Shown here in pieces: positions 62,339 to 64,000 of a stretch of 64,000 nt of DNA. The notes under the pieces were generated by a model. That model was not told the DNA's origin and ran no database searches. It saw only the letters and a program-made list of their open reading frames with translations. This stretch comes from Blastomonas sp. GTDB taxonomy: Bacteria > Pseudomonadota > Alphaproteobacteria > Sphingomonadales > Sphingomonadaceae. Made by a program: the position numbers and the translations under genes. Each line of letters begins with the position of its first letter. Within the stretch, counting starts at the first letter, position 1. The DNA lies in contig NZ_JAUCZC010000002.1 of assembly GCF_030373265.1 (NCBI RefSeq), positions 62,001-126,000 on the forward strand, read 5' to 3'.

Positions 62339-63343
62339 ATGCGTGTCCTTTCCGGCATCCAGCCGACCGGCAATCTGCACCTGGGCAATTATCTGGGTGC
62401 GATCCGCAACTGGGTGAAGATGCAGGACGAGATGGATGCCGACAGCGCCTGCTTCTTCTTCCTCGCCGACCTGCACTCGATCACCGTGCACGAAGAACGC
62501 GAGACCCGCATCCGCAACGTGCGCGAGATGGCCGCCGCGCTGATCGCCTGCGGCATCGACGCGGACCGCAGCGTGCTGTTCAACCAGGCGCGGGTGCCTG
62601 CGCACGCGGAACTTGCCTGGCTGCTCAACGGCACCGCCCGCATCGGCTGGCTCAACCGGATGACCCAGTTCAAGGACAAGGCCGGCAAGAACCGCGAAGG
62701 CGCCAGCATCGGCCTGTTCGTCTATCCGGTGCTGCAGGCCGCCGACATTCTGCTGTACCAGGCAACGCACGTTCCGGTGGGCGAAGACCAGAAGCAGCAT
62801 CTGGAACTAACCCGCGACATCGCCACCAAGTTCAACACCGATTTCGGGGTCGAGGTGTTCGCCCTTCCGGAGCCATACATTCCCAAGGAATCGGCGCGGA
62901 TCATGAGCTTGCGCGATGGTACCGCCAAGATGTCTAAGTCGGACCCGTCGGAGATGAGCCGGATCAGCCTGACCGACGACGACGACGCGATCGCGCAGAA
63001 GGTGCGCAAGGCCAAGACCGATCCGGAGCCGCTTCCCGAGGTCGCGGCCGATCTGGCAGGCCGTCCCGAGGCGCTCAACCTTGTCGGAATCTACGCGACG
63101 ATGACGGAAGCGACCCCGGATTCGGTGTGCGCACGGTTTGCAGGCCAGGGTTTCGGCGCGTTCAAGCCAGCGTTGGCCGAAGTTCTGGTCGAAACGCTCC
63201 GCCCGATTCGGCAACGCTTTGTCGCCTTGAAGGACGACGACGTGGCGCTCGATGCAATTCTCGACAAGGGTGCTGCCAAGGCCCGCGCGGTGGCCGCGCC
63301 GACGCTGGCCCGTGCCTATGACGCGCTGGGGTTGATGCGCTGA
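62339..63343 (+). CDS. trpS: Tryptophanyl-tRNA synthetase
   Basis: 334 residues. Class Ic synthetase: HLGN at 14-17 (HIGH equivalent), KMSKS at 197-201, plus GLFVYPVLQAADIL and PVGEDQKQHLELTRDI. Full expected length. Confidence 0.98.
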   Translation: MRVLSGIQPTGNLHLGNYLGAIRNWVKMQDEMDADSACFFFLADLHSITVHEERETRIRNVREMAAALIACGIDADRSVLFNQARVPAHAELAWLLNGTARIGWLNRMTQFKDKAGKNREGASIGLFVYPVLQAADILLYQATHVPVGEDQKQHLELTRDIATKFNTDFGVEVFALPEPYIPKESARIMSLRDGTAKMSKSDPSEMSRISLTDDDDAIAQKVRKAKTDPEPLPEVAADLAGRPEALNLVGIYATMTEATPDSVCARFAGQGFGAFKPALAEVLVETLRPIRQRFVALKDDDVALDAILDKGAAKARAVAAPTLARAYDALGLMR

Positions 63344-63512
63344 GCCACCCCGATTCCGGAGTTTGGTTGCAATTGATCCATGCTAACATTGCGGGCAATC
63401 TGAGTCCGACCATCGCAAATGCGTTCAAACGGGGTTCATTCGCGACAGACTAGACCTATATCCATTACACGGACCGCGCAGAGTCGCGCGGGTCCGCGAT
63501 GGAGAGATATTC

Positions 63513-64000
63513 ATGACTGTTCGCAGCCGCTTTTCACGCCGTGCTGCCTTGATTGCGGTGCCTGCGCTGGCGCTCGCGCTTTCGGCATGTGCCACCCCTT
63601 TCAAGGCGGACGTCGCCCGCTTCCAGGCTTTGCCCGCTCCCCAGGGACAAAGCTTCGTCGTCACTGCCTCCGATCCTCGCCTGCAGGGCGGGCTGGAATT
63701 TGGGCAGTATGCCGGCCTCGTCACCCAGCAAATGTCGCAGCTCGGCTATGTGCCCGCCAGTGATCCGTCCCGCGCCGATATGGTGGTGAGCTTTGCCTAC
63801 ACCGTCGACAACGGCCGTGAAAAGGTCGTCTCGGACAATTTCGGCGGCGGCTTTGGTGGCGGGTTCGGTCCCTGGGGACGCGGTGGTTTCTATGGTCGCC
63901 GTGGCTTCGGTTGGGGGTTCAACGACCCGTTCATCTTCGGCAATGGCTGGAACAACGATGTTCGCAGCTACACGGTCTATACCAGCGAGATAGATCTGAA
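63513..64000 (+). CDS. DUF4136-type lipoprotein, 3' end outside window
   Basis: About 162 residues are visible from the ATG at 63513 (ribosome-binding site GGAGAG). Lipobox ALSAC at residues 22-26, then a DUF4136-like domain (LEFGQYAGLVTQQMSQLGYVPA, ADMVVSFAYTVD) interrupted by a Gly/Phe/Trp/Arg-rich stretch (about 112-142, FGGGFGGGFGPWGRGGFYG). Function unknown; envelope-associated. Confidence 0.82.
   Translation, partial: MTVRSRFSRRAALIAVPALALALSACATPFKADVARFQALPAPQGQSFVVTASDPRLQGGLEFGQYAGLVTQQMSQLGYVPASDPSRADMVVSFAYTVDNGREKVVSDNFGGGFGGGFGPWGRGGFYGRRGFGWGFNDPFIFGNGWNNDVRSYTVYTSEIDL

Noticed and set aside
60566-62800. 744-residue minus-strand open frame opposite murJ/trpS
   Set aside because: Shadow frame; both sense genes are complete and typical.

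Overview
The window comes from a high-G+C alphaproteobacterium, most likely a member of the Sphingomonadales (Sphingomonadaceae). The evidence is a complete alphaproteobacterial division/cell-wall (dcw) cluster, a Tad pilus tail, a large TonB-dependent receptor, a Tim44/TimA-MltA-Smr-SecB block, a DUF3576 lipoprotein next to leuS, and many interspersed palindromes of the kind common in this order. The genus cannot be fixed from the sequence alone.

Layout. 1-2808: end of a Tad/Flp pilus operon (cpaE, tadB, tadC). 2942-6870: a TonB receptor divergent from an alpha-methylacyl-CoA racemase-like gene. 6833-11899: an unrecognised protein, glutaminase, a bile-acid:Na+ symporter-like carrier, an orphan radical SAM protein and an ABC1/UbiB-like kinase. 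11924-33367 (minus strand): a SPOR/TPR protein and then, read in the direction of transcription, mraZ-rsmH-ftsL-ftsI-murE-murF-mraY-murD-ftsW-murG-murC-murB-ddlB-ftsQ-ftsA-ftsZ. Most junctions in it are 1-4 nt stop/start overlaps. Upstream of mraZ lies an array of G-runs with an exact 10-nt period, resembling MraZ boxes. 33665-38114: two small envelope proteins, a cysteine synthase-family enzyme and an M3 peptidase.

38271-44549 is the most unusual part: a four-gene, closely spaced minus-strand operon. It encodes (1) an 851-residue fusion of an FAD/NAD(P) oxidoreductase, two cyclic-nucleotide-binding domains and a four-cluster [4Fe-4S] module; (2) a membrane protein with two H-x13-H helices, as expected of a di-heme cytochrome b; (3) an FHA domain joined by one membrane helix to a ten-CXXCH multiheme cytochrome c; and (4) a CpdA/class III-type metallophosphodiesterase. 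I infer a second-messenger-controlled transmembrane electron conduit. A CcmI/NrfG-like TPR protein is divergent from it across a shared intergenic region that holds a CRP-like half-site.

45959-52557: a LuxR solo, a glutathionyl-hydroquinone reductase, YggS, a ThiE/TenI-like protein, a small XRE regulator with two membrane proteins and a striking 26-bp palindrome, an outer-membrane-type protein and the DUF3576 lipoprotein. 52582-64000: leuS-lptE-holA, msrB, smr-mltA-timA (minus), secB, murJ, trpS and a partial glycine-rich lipoprotein.

A second theme is interspersed palindromic repeats. Several are translated as part of conserved proteins (MurB N-terminus, MurB C-terminus, DdlB N-terminus, Smr linker), and one supplies the ribosome-binding site of lptE. 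No rRNA, tRNA, CRISPR array, insertion sequence or prophage was recognised.
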